This document shows, in pieces, positions 1 through 12,274 of a DNA stretch of 64,000 bases. This DNA is from Girardinichthys multiradiatus (taxonomy: Eukaryota; Chordata; Actinopteri; Cyprinodontiformes; Goodeidae). The first letter of the stretch is position 1; each line of letters begins with the position of its first letter. The stretch is taken from contig NC_061806.1 in NCBI RefSeq assembly GCF_021462225.1, positions 27,610,144 through 27,674,143 on the forward strand, given 5' to 3'. Made by a program: the position numbers and the translations under genes. Under the pieces are notes generated by a model that had not been told where the DNA came from, searched no databases, and saw only the letters and a program-made list of their open reading frames with translations.

Positions 1-3000
1 CAACCGAGGGCTCATTTTTAATTATATTTTGACAAATTTCATCAAGCACACAGCTGGAATTTCACCTCCGGTGTTTTAAACAAGGTCAAAACTCATCTGA
101 GCTGCGATTGATAACCAGAAGTCTGGGTGGACAAGAAGCATCAAACCTGCTCGTACCGCTGAGTCAAAGCAGCCGGGATTTCAAAACTCAAAGCGCTGAC
201 ATCAGAAGCCAGCAGGTTTCATTTATCAGCTGCCTCGTGAGCCAAAGCTCCAAAAGGCAGTGATTAAATTCCTAATTATTTTGACACTGTGAAACTCAGA
301 TGCACAAGTTTGCAGCTGGAGCTACCTGCTGCATTTTTAGAGTTTTAACTTGCGGTCATACAAAGAAAAGTACGAGCAGCAAGCAGGTCTGAACATTACA
401 AACGTTTGGTAACAGAGCAGACCGCAAGGCTGTACTGCTCCCTGCACCACCCACTCATTTTGTACCCATTTAAATCAGCTCAACCACCACCTATCAGTTT
501 CCACTGTGTCATGACCGAAAGATTTCTACACCCTCGCATAATCTCCCAAATTTAGGATTTCTCAGAAAAACTGTAAAAAAAAGACTCATCTCACCCTAAA
601 CCAAAAACATGTGCTCGTTATCTGAAGACAGACTTTAAAGTCTCAAAAAGAACAAAGACATTAAAAGACAAACTTGAGCCTAAACAAGTCTGAACAGACC
701 ACAGATGCAGTGGGGATGGCATTTTTTGGGGGGCCCTTTGTAGCAGAAACTGACTTCCAGTAAAAAGCAAGAAGAATATAAGATCAAAATCCCTGCACTG
801 CCACCAACTACGAGCCACTAATACAAAGTCACGATATGCAGTAGAAAGAAAAAAAAAGTTTAAAACGATTGCGTCCTTGAGATATAAGCAAAAACAGGAC
901 ACTGGGTGATAAAAAAAAGTGTGATCGCAGAGTCGAGAGAAAGCCAGGAACCTTGAAGAAAGTTTTTTTTTTGTTGCTTCAAATAAAACTATCCGTGACA
1001 AATGGGTGTTTTTCTTTATCTGAACTGCAGGCACGGCTGGGATGAATGACAGCTGATTGCTCTAATAGATGCTATCTTTATCCTGCTTACTAGAAACAAT
1101 GAGAGTTAAAGCGATCAGAAAGTAAATGAATGGAGGCTGTGGTTTCAGATGAAGGAAATGTTCCGTAAATCTCCCTCTGGAACACAAGACAGTTTATTTC
1201 AAAAGGACACCTCGGTGTTTGCATTTAGACGTTCAACAAGATTCAGCTGAGAGCACTTATGAGAAACAGCTTACCATATACCTAGTGTTACACAAAAGGA
1301 AAGGGCAAACGCTAAAAACCAACTTCTGTGGTATCTTGTCATATAGAGGATAAATAAATATGTATGATCCCTCTTTTGGGATTGGAAATTTGTCCTACAA
1401 GTTTGTGGAATTAGTCTAGATTTAAAATACCATATTAGTCTATTACAAAAACAGCCAAAGTCTGAATTAGAAGAAGTACTGTAAAAAAAACAAGGCAGAT
1501 GATAGGGTGGATTAGGAGACTTTGATCTCTTAAATAGTAATCAACTAATGTAAGTAAATTAGAGCCCCAATTTCACAACGAATCTCATGTAAAGAGGTAA
1601 ATAAAGGGATCTGGTACAAACATTTGCCTGAGTAGGCAAGAGTCAGTTACTGGTACTATCCAAAGGGTTTTTATGTCATGCTGTTGCTGTGGTTTAAATT
1701 CCAAATGACCAGAATTTTCTCTAACTGTAAGGAGGGCTCTGCCCCTCATCTGCCTTTTTTGCTGTGCACTGCCAGTCAGCTGGGTGACAAAAGGTCTTAC
1801 AAGAATTCAGCTGTTTGGAAATATTCCCAGCCATGAAGAACACAAACAGTGCTAAAACTAAAGGACTGGGACCAGTGACTTATGTTGCTATAAAACTGTA
1901 GTTGGACAGCTTCGAGCTGAAGATGGGATATGGAGCAGATAGCCTGACTATTTAATCAGCTATTATCAGAGAGAACTACTAAATCTAATTATATTTCTGC
2001 ATCAGATTATGCATCAAAATAACAATAAATCGATGTTACAAGTAACATTGTTCAGGCTGTATTATGTACTGTATTATATTATTTTAGTAGCAGTAGGAAT
2101 GATTGTTCTTTTGGTGCAAACACCAATTTGCAATTGTTGTATAAATACCATACTTTTTTGACTCAAGGTTAAAGTACTACAGGAATCTCATACCATCTGA
2201 TGCCTAGTTGCATGTAGTGTGGAATTTAGTATGTTCTCTTTGTTCTCAAAAGTTGCAACACGACAAAAATGTTCCCTTAGTTTGGAATTCTGACTGGGAA
2301 GTTTGGGGTTCGAATAACAGGCTCAAGTTTAGTATCCAATATGACTGCCAAGCATAAACTTGAGGGTATAAACCAATATTAGTACTTCTGATGGTTTGTA
2401 TGTTATTAAACCAGATGTGGAAATACAATTTCTCTCTATGAACATTTAGTATTTAAACACAGAAAGTGGAGAGAATTATATCACCAACTTATTTTGCTAA
2501 TAGTTAGCACCACAGCAATTAGCAAATGCCATTGACTTTCAAATGTTTAACTGAAACGTCCTCTACTTGGGTGTGACGCCACTCCCAGATCTGGGCTCAA
2601 ATGCAAGACAAATCGAAGGCAGCGATAGTACAACCGCTGCCCAACCTGTTGCTCCACAAGGTCAGTTAGCTGCCTGAAGAAAGCAAATCCTCCCAAACAG
2701 ATAGCTTTACTTAAAGAAATGTGGCAGTTTTGATTGATTTCCAGTTGCGATAAACTAAGCGCAGTTTTGAGGTACAGGCAAAGCAGCAACCAAACTTTTT
2801 TAGTTAATGTTGCTTTAAAAGGCAAACATTTTTAGCAAGCTTTCCATTAGAAGGAAGCACCTAAACCATGTAATAAATTTTTGATTTTCATTTTTGTGTT
2901 AATATTATGATACTCTGCCATTTATGCAAGAGGTTTTAATTCAGTAAAAAATCTCACACCAGTTTATGTCTAATCCTGTGAACTTTAATTTTTGTCCATC

Positions 3001-3060
3001 TTTTGGTTGAGTTAAAAAATAAATTGTGTGCCTGTTCTTTAATTCTTCAAGGCAACCAAG
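1..3060. other. Non-repetitive sequence without a recognised gene
   Basis: No exon, RNA gene or transposon family was recognised here. Short open frames exist on both strands (for example 138 codons at 618-1034, minus strand), but they are AT-rich, look unlike any protein family and start in ordinary sequence. The first 350 bases contain TAATTA-type homeodomain core motifs and look non-repetitive, which would fit a conserved noncoding element, but nothing in the window tests that. Confidence 0.4.
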
Positions 3061-3660
3061 CAAAATCACGCCTCTGTGGGTGAAATCGCTCGTATTTTTC
3101 CCCTTAAAACCCTAAGACTGGGACCGACTTTTTTACGCTCTGTCTCAAACCGACCTTTCCTCCACCCTCAAAGCAATGTTAGGGCTGCTCCAAAACGACC
3201 AGATACAAATAACATGGCAGCCCGCAAAATCACTACAGTTGTTCCTCGTGTCTTCCAGAACGTCAAACCATCAATAAAACACGGGAGATACATTCCAGCT
3301 ATAGTCGAGCGGGACGTTCCTGACTTTCCCTCGCTCCATGTGTTCTCTCTGCAGCTCTCTCTCAAAACTTTCTCTCTCGTTCCACCACAAGAGAGGCTTC
3401 ACATATTGCAGCCATATGAGTGAGCCATGGCTTGCCTCCGGAGCCCATACAGACACACACACACAGAAAGGAATAAGCGCTCGACTGTCTCCCACTCTGT
3501 CTCGCACATACATCCACAAATGAGTTTTACAAGCAATTGCCTCGCCTTAGGATGTTGTCCACTGTTTTGACGTTTAATAGCAGCTACGAACAAGGCCGTA
3601 AGAAACAATGGTGTCCGATGTCCTGAGAGCGGGACGTTTCTTTTCTTTACCGCACTAAAT
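3060..3660. promoter_or_regulatory. CpG-enriched block, possible promoter or first exon
   Basis: CpG dinucleotides occur at roughly two to four per 60 bases here, while neighbouring sequence often has none. The block carries two exact copies of a 12-bp word, GAGCGGGACGTT, at 3307-3318 and 3627-3638. An open frame of 115 codons runs through it on the plus strand (3076-3423) with overlapping minus-strand frames. None resembles a known protein, so I treat them as by-products of base composition. CpG clustering in fish often marks promoters. That is an inference, and neither strand nor transcription start can be set. Confidence 0.3.
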
Positions 3661-4507
3661 TTAAACATTTTAAGTGTTTGCTGAAATTTCGAAGAGATAT
3701 GTGCAAGTAGTAAAAGTTTGACAGGCCTTATTATAAAAGTGATTAGAATTTATTTAATCTAGTTAAAGCGAAATGTCAACGACTGTGATGGGCAACTTCC
3801 AAGTTTTATGAGATGTGGTAGTTGATTAAAAGTACATGATTTTCATTTATTTAAAGCCTTAGGAATAAAACCACTCATCCATGTCAGCTATTATAAAAAG
3901 AATTGCAGAAAAAGAAAAAAGAGAAGACACGGGAATTTGAGGAACTGCGAAGAAATTTGTGATTATTACATGAAACCCATGGAAAGCAGATGTGAAAACA
4001 GTCAAAACATATATGAACACGTGGAGCAGAATTTTTAACAAAAACATTACATGTGGGTAAATAAGAGTTTTTGTAATCTGATTTACCTGTGAGAATTGTT
4101 TTTTACTTTCTTGGTCAAAAAAGTAAAAAAATTATATATACCACAAATTAAATGTAATAAATAATAATCTAAAGCTTTACGTTATCGTGATGCACGTAAA
4201 CCAGTGCTTTAAATGAAACCCATCATCTTTCATTTCTCTGAGAGTTCAAAGCTGGACTGACGTACTCCGCAGGAATCTTCCCAACTCTCCCCGACTCAGT
4301 TTATGTGCTTGGGTAGAACTTTATCAGTCAGAACTTAAACCATTTAAATCCAAGATTGAACATTTGAAAGTATCTTTAGAGTGTCATCTGAATTAATTTT
4401 GAAACTAAGCGTGCATCTTTACAGGATTCATTTTTTAGTCCAGTAGGAATAAGTGTTTGGAGACAGTTAATAGAGAAGTGAAATGTGTTTTACAATTCGC
4501 AACTTAA

Positions 4508-4830
4508 AGGTTATCTGCTCAGTAGAAGCAAGGCAAGTTGTTTATATGCTTTTAGGGGAGCTCTGATTTGAGAAATCTGGAGAAGGACGACTCCTTGCAG
4601 CTTCTTTGATAACATCAAAAAGCCAACCGAAGACTGTCCCTTAAAGTGGCATGCATTGCTATCCAACTTATTCACACAGGAATTGCTAAACTGAATCAAC
4701 ATGAACTAAACAAGAACACAGAGTCTGACTGTCACAGAGAAGTGGAACTTATGTTGATAGTAAAGCAAAGCAACCACTGAGCCAAATTAATGGGAGCTGT
4801 GCTGTATATTTAGTTACATAGTAATCTTAG
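4508..4830. repeat. Module A: intact copy of a locally duplicated noncoding segment
   Basis: This roughly 320-bp segment matches two separate stretches downstream in the same orientation. Its first about 60 bases match 5712-5772, with shared words such as GGTTATCTGCT and AGCAAGGCA. Its last about 220 bases match about 7528-7735, with shared words such as AAGCAACCACT and CTTAAAGTG. The copies are diverged, with several indels. No terminal repeats or target duplication were seen, so this may be an old segmental duplication or two members of an unrecognised dispersed repeat. Confidence 0.6.
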
Positions 4831-5711
4831 TGCAGGATTATGTACAATTCAACTTAAATGTTTTTACTCCCTAATATTCTCCAGACTTGACAGTTTTACA
4901 AAGTTTCTATAAAAACCTCCTCGGCTTCCCTCCTATCTTACTGAAAGATCTTTTCTGTAAAAGTTGTCTGGGAATTGGAAAACCAAATCAAATAAAAAAA
5001 ATCAAAAGCTTTCTCCTTATCAGTCACCTCATTAGACTTAACGCAGGCAGTTCCTAAAGTGGATGGTTGTCTGATAGATCTTTTTTTGTCATAAAATATT
5101 TTTTCATCATCGGCAGTGCCTCCTCCAGGCTCTATCTAGGTTACCCTTGGATTTGATTATAAAGGTATCTCTCTAGTTTTCTGAGTAAGTTCGTTTTGGA
5201 TTATTTATTTATTTTTTTGCCTTTAAAGTAAAAACTTTAGGTAAAGGTTGACAGTCAGAAGTCAATGTATTCAAATGCACAAATGGACATTTTATAGTAC
5301 ATTTGGAGTGTAATCCAAGTTTATTTTTAAAGCTGAACATACATTGTTAAAAAAAACAGTTCCACAAGGATGTATCTTGGGGTCTTTACAGTATGTGCAT
5401 GCTACCCTTCTACAGGCAGCAATGTTATAAATTAAAACAAAATTGATACCTTTGATGTAGATATGGACATATATCTGTATTACAAAGAAATCTACCCAAC
5501 TTTCCCAAGCCATTGATTTTCTACAAGGTAAACATTAAGGAAACTTTTTCACAATAAAATGTGCTATACGTTAACTATATCATCTACATACTGATTATAA
5601 AAACTTTTTCACCTAAAGAAAGCAAAGTTCCAATTTGGAGAAATCTTTATTTCATTTTCAGCAGCTATGCAGCTAAACAGGCCTGCATTAGCTTTTAAGT
5701 ACATTACAGGG

Positions 5712-5800
5712 GGTTATCTGCTAAATAAAAGCAAGGCACGTTGTTTAGTAGAGTTTTCAGGGGGCTCTGGTGGAGGACTGTGTTAAAAAAGCTCCCTTGC
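5712..5800. repeat. Left part of the second copy of module A
   Basis: The first 60 or so bases align with 4508-4570 in direct orientation with scattered substitutions. Similarity fades near 5800, where the CpG-rich block begins. The remainder of the module resumes at about 7528, so this copy looks split by about 1.7 kb of GC-rich sequence. Confidence 0.5.
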
Positions 5801-5869
5801 CTCATTGTGCTGGCTTCACATACCCTGCTCTCCCCACAGAGTTGTCATGCCTACCCAGCACCCTTATCT

Positions 5870-7560
5870 CAAAGGAACATCACAGTTTGTTACGACGAGA
5901 GGAGGGGAGGTTGAGAGGACGGGGTGGAGGGGGGGGGCGGCTTTTTAAAAGTTGAGTGGAAATGCAACTCAGAACATGAAACGTCCGGCCAAAGCAAAAA
6001 ATAATATGTAATAAGTATATAACTGGGACCACCGCTGAGCTAGTGCGCACTTGTTTCCTTTAACGTTGATAAGGGAGGATGTGTCGACAACACAACATCC
6101 ACCACGCCGCTCTTCAACAATGAAAACAGCGCGATAGCGAATAAACAACACTTCTTTGATGTGTAAATCCCAAAACTTTTTGTGTCGCCTTTTAGCCCCA
6201 ATAAACTTCAATGAACTGAAGAGTGACGTTTTATTTTTGTTTGTTTTTGTTTTTTCGCTTGCAAACCCTTTCTGCCGTGCGTCAGAAATCTGAACTTGAG
6301 TATCAAGTTTGCAGCGTGAAAAGTTATCAATGAAAGGAATAAACACGACAAGCTAGTAGTTACACAGGAGCTACTTTGTAGTGACAGAAATCAGCCCGGA
6401 GTTTAGCTGCCTGCAATCACAATCAATCAGGACGCCACTTATCGTAAACTTACAAGCGGAGACCCAAGAACTTACAAAAAAAAAAAGAGGAAAAGCACAA
6501 ACCTACTTGAGACGACTCCAGGTTCCCCCCCTTTTGCTTGCTTTCTGCTTGTTGTTGGCTTAAGACTTAAATCAAAGCAGTAGCTTGTTCCCGGTAGCAG
6601 CGGAGCAGAAACAGCCCCCCCACAATTCGTATTAGTGTGGCGTTTGGGTGTCCTAAGCTAAATGTAAATTGCCATGTGAATTCAAAGCGGTGCTCCCTCC
6701 TCTTCTTCATTCAGCAGCAGATCCCCCCCCCCCCCCCTCCACCACCACCACCTCCACCTCCACCTCCTCTCTCTCTCTCTTCCCCTCACACCGACGCTGC
6801 TGCTGCTCAGGCCGTTAGTTACATAAGACGCAAACCGACCGCTGCCCGTCGTAAAACGGCTACATTTTGTCTCCCCCTTCATAATCGCTTCCTTTTAGAA
6901 CGAACACATTTTCATCGGCTGACTCGTCAGAGAGCACATCTCTCGCCGTCTGCGACTCCAAACCTGCATCGCTTTGTTTATATATATATATATATATTGA
7001 AAATAATAGTAATTAAATCAAAGGAGAAGCTCTTGCAGAGATATTTGTATTTGTATGTATGAGTGCTTACCTGTTGATCAAAATAAGCATGAGCCTCTTT
7101 TCTCTCACGAGTGTGTCTCTTTCAGCAGCCTGTAAAGATGGTGGCTGGCTGGCTGGTTCGTCTCTTTGTGGGCTTTTTTTTTTTTTTTTTTTTTTTTTGT
7201 TTGTTGATGATGTCGGACGGGGTGACTGTGTCTTGGCTGTCTCTTTTTTTCTCTGGTCAGAGAGGGGGGAAAGCGAGATAGTTAAAGGCTTCGCTGCAGC
7301 ACATAAACTAGGCTAATACCGACTGATTAGTGGGTGAGTTTGGCTCGGGTGCTGGTACATTCCCGACGCTATAGTTAGTTTGTTATTCATGAAGTTGGTG
7401 ACCACAGCAAACCAAAGCAGGTCAGCTCGTTATCTTTTTTTTTTCTGTTCTTTTCTTTCAGACTAGTGTTATCGCTTTGCTGTGACAGGAGCTCTCCGCC
7501 TGTCTCTCTGTAGGCATTACGTCAGAGGAGGAAGACACAGCGGCTCTATTAATATCAAGA
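5870..7560 (-). promoter_or_regulatory. CpG-rich block, likely promoter/first-exon region of an unidentified gene
   Basis: This is the largest CpG-enriched stretch in the window, commonly two to five CpGs per 60 bases. It includes G- and C-runs, a CCA/CCT polypyrimidine tract at 6721-6790, a (TA)n run near 6979 and a T-run near 7173-7198. On the minus strand CAACAG|GTAAGC gives a near-consensus splice donor: exon edge at 7071, GTAAGC at 7065-7070. An in-frame ATG lies about 20 bases upstream of it. This fits a minus-strand first exon whose gene continues toward position 1 and beyond. On the plus strand a pyrimidine tract plus CAG at 6712-6714 and a GTGAGT at 7334-7339 could instead bound an exon. 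The strand is therefore a preference only. Open frames here (for example 6637-7062) are low-complexity proline runs and not convincing coding sequence. Confidence 0.45.
6721..6790. repeat. C-run followed by CCA/CCT and CT simple repeat
   Basis: A run of about 16 C is followed by CCA and CCT triplets and then a CT dinucleotide tract, all on the plus strand. This polypurine/polypyrimidine tract lies inside the CpG-rich block. It explains the proline-run and tryptophan/arginine-run open frames on the two strands, which are not genes. Confidence 0.9.
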
Positions 7561-7735
7561 AGCCACCCGGAGACTCACTCTTAAAGTGACACACACTGTT
7601 ATCTCTCTCACTGATTTACACATACAATGAAGGACTGAGTCAAGAACTTGGAATAAAGTTTGTAGTTGGTAAAGAAAAGCAACCACTCAGCCAAACCAGA
7701 AAAGCGGCTGTCTGTGTAGTTGCTCAATGTAACAT
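7528..7735. repeat. Right part of the second copy of module A
   Basis: Aligns in direct orientation with about 4600-4830 over some 200 bp, with one larger gap of about 50 bp relative to module A. Together with 5712-5800 it would make one complete second copy interrupted by the CpG-rich block. Confidence 0.55.
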
Positions 7736-9732
7736 TTTGAAAAGAGTATTGAACCAAAACAACAAACTAAATAAGTTAGGACCTAAACAAAACCTGGATG
7801 TTAAATTTCCGTAGTTAACGGTGCCTCTCAGTTACTCAAGGATCTATCTTTGTTAACCCTGGGTTGCATACTAATACCAGATTAATATTTGAAGATCTTC
7901 ACAGTTCCCCTCAGTCTGCAAAAAGCCTAAAACATGATAAAATCACCCGAGTCACACTCTGTTTTAAAGGTCAGGCAGACGCTACAGATCAATTAAAGCA
8001 GGGACAACCAGATTAAACAATATACATATAATAGCTATATCTAACAGTAATAGCTAACCCAGAATGTAAAGGGAGATGCAACAATAGGAATTTGCATAAA
8101 TTATTTATTGCTCATGCACTGACCAGATATCTTTTTTCTCAATGCCGTTGTACTTGTTTGACAATAACAATAAAGGATTCTGACATCCTCCCTATTCTGA
8201 GGTTATGGTCATTGTATTACGTTTGTTTCTGTTTGGAAATGACACTGGCAAGTGCAAAAAGATAAGACAATGACCAAGGGGTATCATTTAAATATGTGTA
8301 AATTTGTATTTCTCAGTATTTATTTACATTTTCACAAAATATGCATATTTTGAAGTTTAATAAATAGAATAACACCGTTGCAAAGACTTTTTAATAGGAG
8401 ACATTCCTTAGATAAAATACATCCTCTGTAATTATATGGATTTGAAGGGAGTTATTACAGCTTTAATTAATTCAGGGCTATACTGTTGTGGTATATTGTA
8501 AATCGTTATAAATAAGTCTTTTTTTATGCTCTCCGCAGCTGGTGGAGGATTCCACTGCCAAACCCTTTCCTTAATCATGAACGGCCATGGACACAGAACT
8601 ATTAAATAATAATTATAATAAATATTTTGTCAGCTATTCTCTAGAAAATTCTAATAGACAAACAAGATGAATGCACTACCAAATTCAATTTTCAACTTAT
8701 ATAGAAAAAGTCATTTTTTCAGAGATTAAAGAAAAAGCAGAATGGGTGCTATAGGCCTTTAAAAGCTCAAACACCAAATCATGAGTACTGTCTTTTTAAA
8801 TGATTTTCAAATGATAATGTGTCCTTTAACTTTACAGGTGTTTGGTGGGGAGCTTATTTACTAACTTAGTTTTATTTTATCTACCTCTGGAAAACTCTGA
8901 ACAAAATTCTTTTTACATTTTATGGCAAGTAGAGGATCTTAGAGGTGAAATTTGTTACTTTGGCATTTTGAAAGAAGCGTTCATGCATTCATACTGCTAA
9001 CATTTGCCCCTTTTGCCCTGGTTCCTCTCTGGCCAATATGTAGTTTGGCAACATCTGGATCAGCAACATTCCCTCACTGGGCCAATGCAAAGAAACAGAC
9101 ATTTATATACCCTCATGCCAACACCTATAGGCAGTTAGAATCAGCCTATATAGCTTTATTTGAATGGTGGGAATGAACTGGAGCACACAGAGAAGCCCAA
9201 GCTGTCAGAGGAAGAACACGTAAGCCTCTGATCAAAAGCTCAAGCAAAAGAGATGCACAATGATGACTAATATTAACATTACACTCTTTAAAACCCTTTC
9301 ACTCCGTTGCATTTATAAATTGAATCTGGTATTTATATTCAGGCTTTTTATGTCCTAAGAAGTCATTAAATCTCTTAAAAAGTCTTAAATACACTCAGCC
9401 TTCCTTAATAGGTCTTCAGTTACAATTAGTCATGTCCTAAATCGGTATGTTTGTTCATTTATTGCTTCCTCCTTTGACCTTTGTAAACTAATTTATTAAT
9501 TTATTTTATATTTAAAAGAAATGCGCTGATGGCATTCAGTCCTCCATTTATGGTAGTTCTGACTAAGAAATGTAAGGGGGGGTGTTATACTGTGAAAAAA
9601 ATGTCAAGGTTTATTCACCCTTTTCTCCAAACCTTTGGGTGATGTGCCCCTGAAATTGTATTTATTTATTTATTTATATTTTACCCATCTTTTAAATGCA
9701 AACACTTGCTCTCATAAGTGGGGCTTTGTTAT
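7736..9732. other. AT-rich sequence without a recognised gene; possible LINE tail
   Basis: Mostly AT-rich and unassigned. About 8100-8175 ends in a GTTGTACTTG...GACAATAACAATAAAGG-type string, typical of the 3' ends of fish LINEs, so an old LINE tail is possible. A CTCTCCGCAG at 8529-8538 resembles a splice acceptor but is followed by no convincing open frame. Confidence 0.35.
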
Positions 9733-9737
9733 GGACG

Positions 9738-10314
9738 TGTCATGATCCTTAGGTTAGGTTTTGCTTCCTATTTTTTATTATTGTTCATTGTGCTCCTTAT
9801 TTTGCCATGCTCAGCATTCATCATAAGTTAGATGTTTTGTTATTTTTTTCTGGTACTACGTTTCTTAATTTATTCCATGTGTACTCTAGTTTATTTTCCC
9901 TTAGGTTTATATTTGTCTTTCCTACTTTATTTTGTGTTCTGCATATGTCTGTTTAGTTCCAGCGTCTTCCTTCAGTTGTTCGGCCTTCCCTCTGCACTCC
10001 CACTGTGGCAGTTGAGCTCATTCTACCCACCTTTGCCTGCCCACACGTTGATCACCCTTACCTGTGTTTGTCATGCCCTCTCTTCCATTTTCCTCTGTAT
10101 ATAAACTCGTTGTCGCTTATTGTTGTTTGCTGTGTTCTGCTGTTGGCTTACCTGCTCCATGCCCGTTGCTCCTCCTCATGTGTCATGCCAGTTATTTCCC
10201 ACCGTGTCTCCAGTCTCCAGTGTTAAGCTATAAGTTTGCCTTTCTATAATTAAACATTTTTCTCCACATCTGGCTCCATTTGCACTTGGGTCCATTTGTA
10301 AACACACCATGACA
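9738..10314 (+). mobile_element. Solo-LTR-like element with near-matching 5-bp flanks
   Basis: The 577-bp segment begins TGTCATGA and ends CATGACA, giving TG...CA ends with a short terminal inverted repeat, as expected of an LTR. The flanking pentamers are GGACG (9733-9737) and GGATG (10315-10319), four of five matching. Near its 3' part it has a TATATAAAC box-like string (about 10097-10105) and an AATTAAA polyadenylation-like signal near 10248. It is T-rich and has no real coding frame. A similar element lies at 36133-36632. No internal retrotransposon genes are present, so it would be a solo LTR or a short nonautonomous LTR element. Family unassigned. Confidence 0.55.
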
Positions 10315-10319
10315 GGATG

Positions 10320-12274
10320 TGCTCCAATCACACAGAAAACTAGACTGCAACATCCACATGCAATATTTCTTAAATATTCTGAGTGTTTAATGTGGATTTC
10401 TATATGCCCTCACCATCAATTGTATCTGCCTAAAAAGTGCTGTGCACAATTTCTTTATTATTTCCTTTCTTAAAATACATATTTTCTCTCCAAGCAGTTG
10501 GACATTCTTGTAATCCTTTTAGGTGGATTTTTGCTTAACAGTCAAATAGTTTGTCACATTTTGATCAGAAATTTTACTGAGACAGAGAAGATATATCACA
10601 TATGTCTCAGTAAAATGCTATAAACAATATTATCTTAATATCAGTTATGATCTTAGGTGGATTCATGACTAAGTGTGAGGATTATCCATTTTCTTATTTC
10701 ACTGTAGGCAATTTAAAAGTGCCAGTCAAATCTGATCAGAATACAGCACAATCTGCCACTCATGAAAAGCAACAAATTAACACAAGGGAAGTTCTTCAGC
10801 TGTGAATATATGGCAAAAGTAAATAACTGGAGAATACATGTAAAGCCAAAATCCACAGTATTGCCATTTCCAAACTGTCCTTTGAGTAAGTGTTGGATTA
10901 TCTCTTTGTTAAAATTCCCACCACCAACAACTAAGAAATGGACCCACCTTTAAGGTATATAGGAGCATTGTTATCAGATCTAATTTTATTTAAACAATCA
11001 TAAATGTTACTTTGAATAATTGAACTGCAATTGTTAGACACATTCCTTGAATTTTGTAGCATCTTAAATGACTTAATATTACATGACTGTTATAGCCAAT
11101 GCATTACATAGTCTGTTGAAAAAAGTAATAATTAAAAAACACTGCATTATTTGACAAATTGCTAAATAATCAAGTACTATGCTCTTATGCGGCTCTTGCT
11201 TGCAATGTGGTCGTTTTCGTCTTGGGATAAACTGTAGATGTGGGATGTGATTACGTTGTAGGATTTCATTCAGAATTAAAATCTTGATATATAATTTGAA
11301 GCTCTAAATGTAAGAACTGTATCAGTCTCAGGCTCTGCTGTTACTTAAAGTATGACTGCTTTACATCTAAAAAAGCGACAAAAGTGCCAGTAGATTAAGC
11401 CTTATAAAGGTAAAATAAATGCTGTGAATCTGAATTTTATTTATTTATTTATTAAATTGCATCAATAATGCAGAGGTGTTTCAGGAAGCACTATAAATAA
11501 CGAATCTGACCTTGTAAGTTCACTGGAAAGCCGACTTGTTGGAGGAGTTTTTTCCAAACATTCCCTTCACAAGCTTCCTCACCTCATTACCTCCTCAGGG
11601 AGGAAACTATAGTGAACCTTTGGGTGGGGTTTTTTTCTCCACATGCTGGCCTTCAGAAGCCAAAGGTAAGAGTTGTTTTTTTTTTTTTCTTTTGCCAACA
11701 GAGCCAGTTCTGCATCCTGCAGGCATACATGCAGCTGCTGGATCCAACATCTCAGAAAACCTTGAAGTCTCTGCAAAAGCTGTGGGAAAAAATTAGGAAA
11801 AAGACAAATTGTCACTCTGGAGAAATACAATACCTGCAACCTGCTGCAGGTCTCCTACATAAATCTCTAAACACACTTTCAAATTTCAGAATTTTGTTAT
11901 GCTGTTTTGTTGGGCCTGCTGATTCTTTTTGAGTAAAACATCATGTATCTCTGTCATCTTTTTTTTTTTCATCAGATGTACCGAGGCAGATAAATAAATA
12001 AATGAATCCATGCATCTAACACCGCAGACACAATCTTGTGTGTTTTGTTCCTTTTTATTATTATTTTGTGAATTTTCTAACTCTCACCTTGACTGAGAGT
12101 GATGTTTTCAGGTTTCTTCAGGTATTTCTTTTCATGACAAACTCTCCCCCTCTATATTGAATGGGTTTGGATCTTAAGATTATTGCAAAGATTTACTAGA
12201 TTAGCATTACTTCAGAATGTAGTTAACCTCACAATGTTATTAAAATCTCACTTTTTAAATTACAGTACAAATTA
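10320..12274. other. AT-rich sequence without a recognised gene
   Basis: No exon or known repeat family was recognised. A TTTA simple repeat lies near 11438-11455. Overlapping open frames of about 86-106 codons at 11536-11932 exist in more than one frame and on both strands, and resemble no protein family. Confidence 0.4.

Noticed and set aside
618..1034. 138-codon minus-strand frame near the left edge
   Set aside because: Phenylalanine/leucine-rich reading of AT-rich DNA with no domain, no splice context and no promoter; consistent with chance.
3076..3423. 115-codon frame inside the first CpG-enriched block
   Set aside because: Part of it reads plausibly as protein, but overlapping frames exist on both strands and nothing resembles a known family. 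CpG-rich DNA is depleted of stops.
6637..7062. 141-codon proline-rich frame
   Set aside because: Driven by the C-run and CCT/CCA simple repeat, then a TA run read as Tyr-Ile; not coding-like.
8521..8640. Exon starting at a splice-acceptor-like CTCTCCGCAG
   Set aside because: The following sequence has early stops and AT-rich decay with no matching donor.
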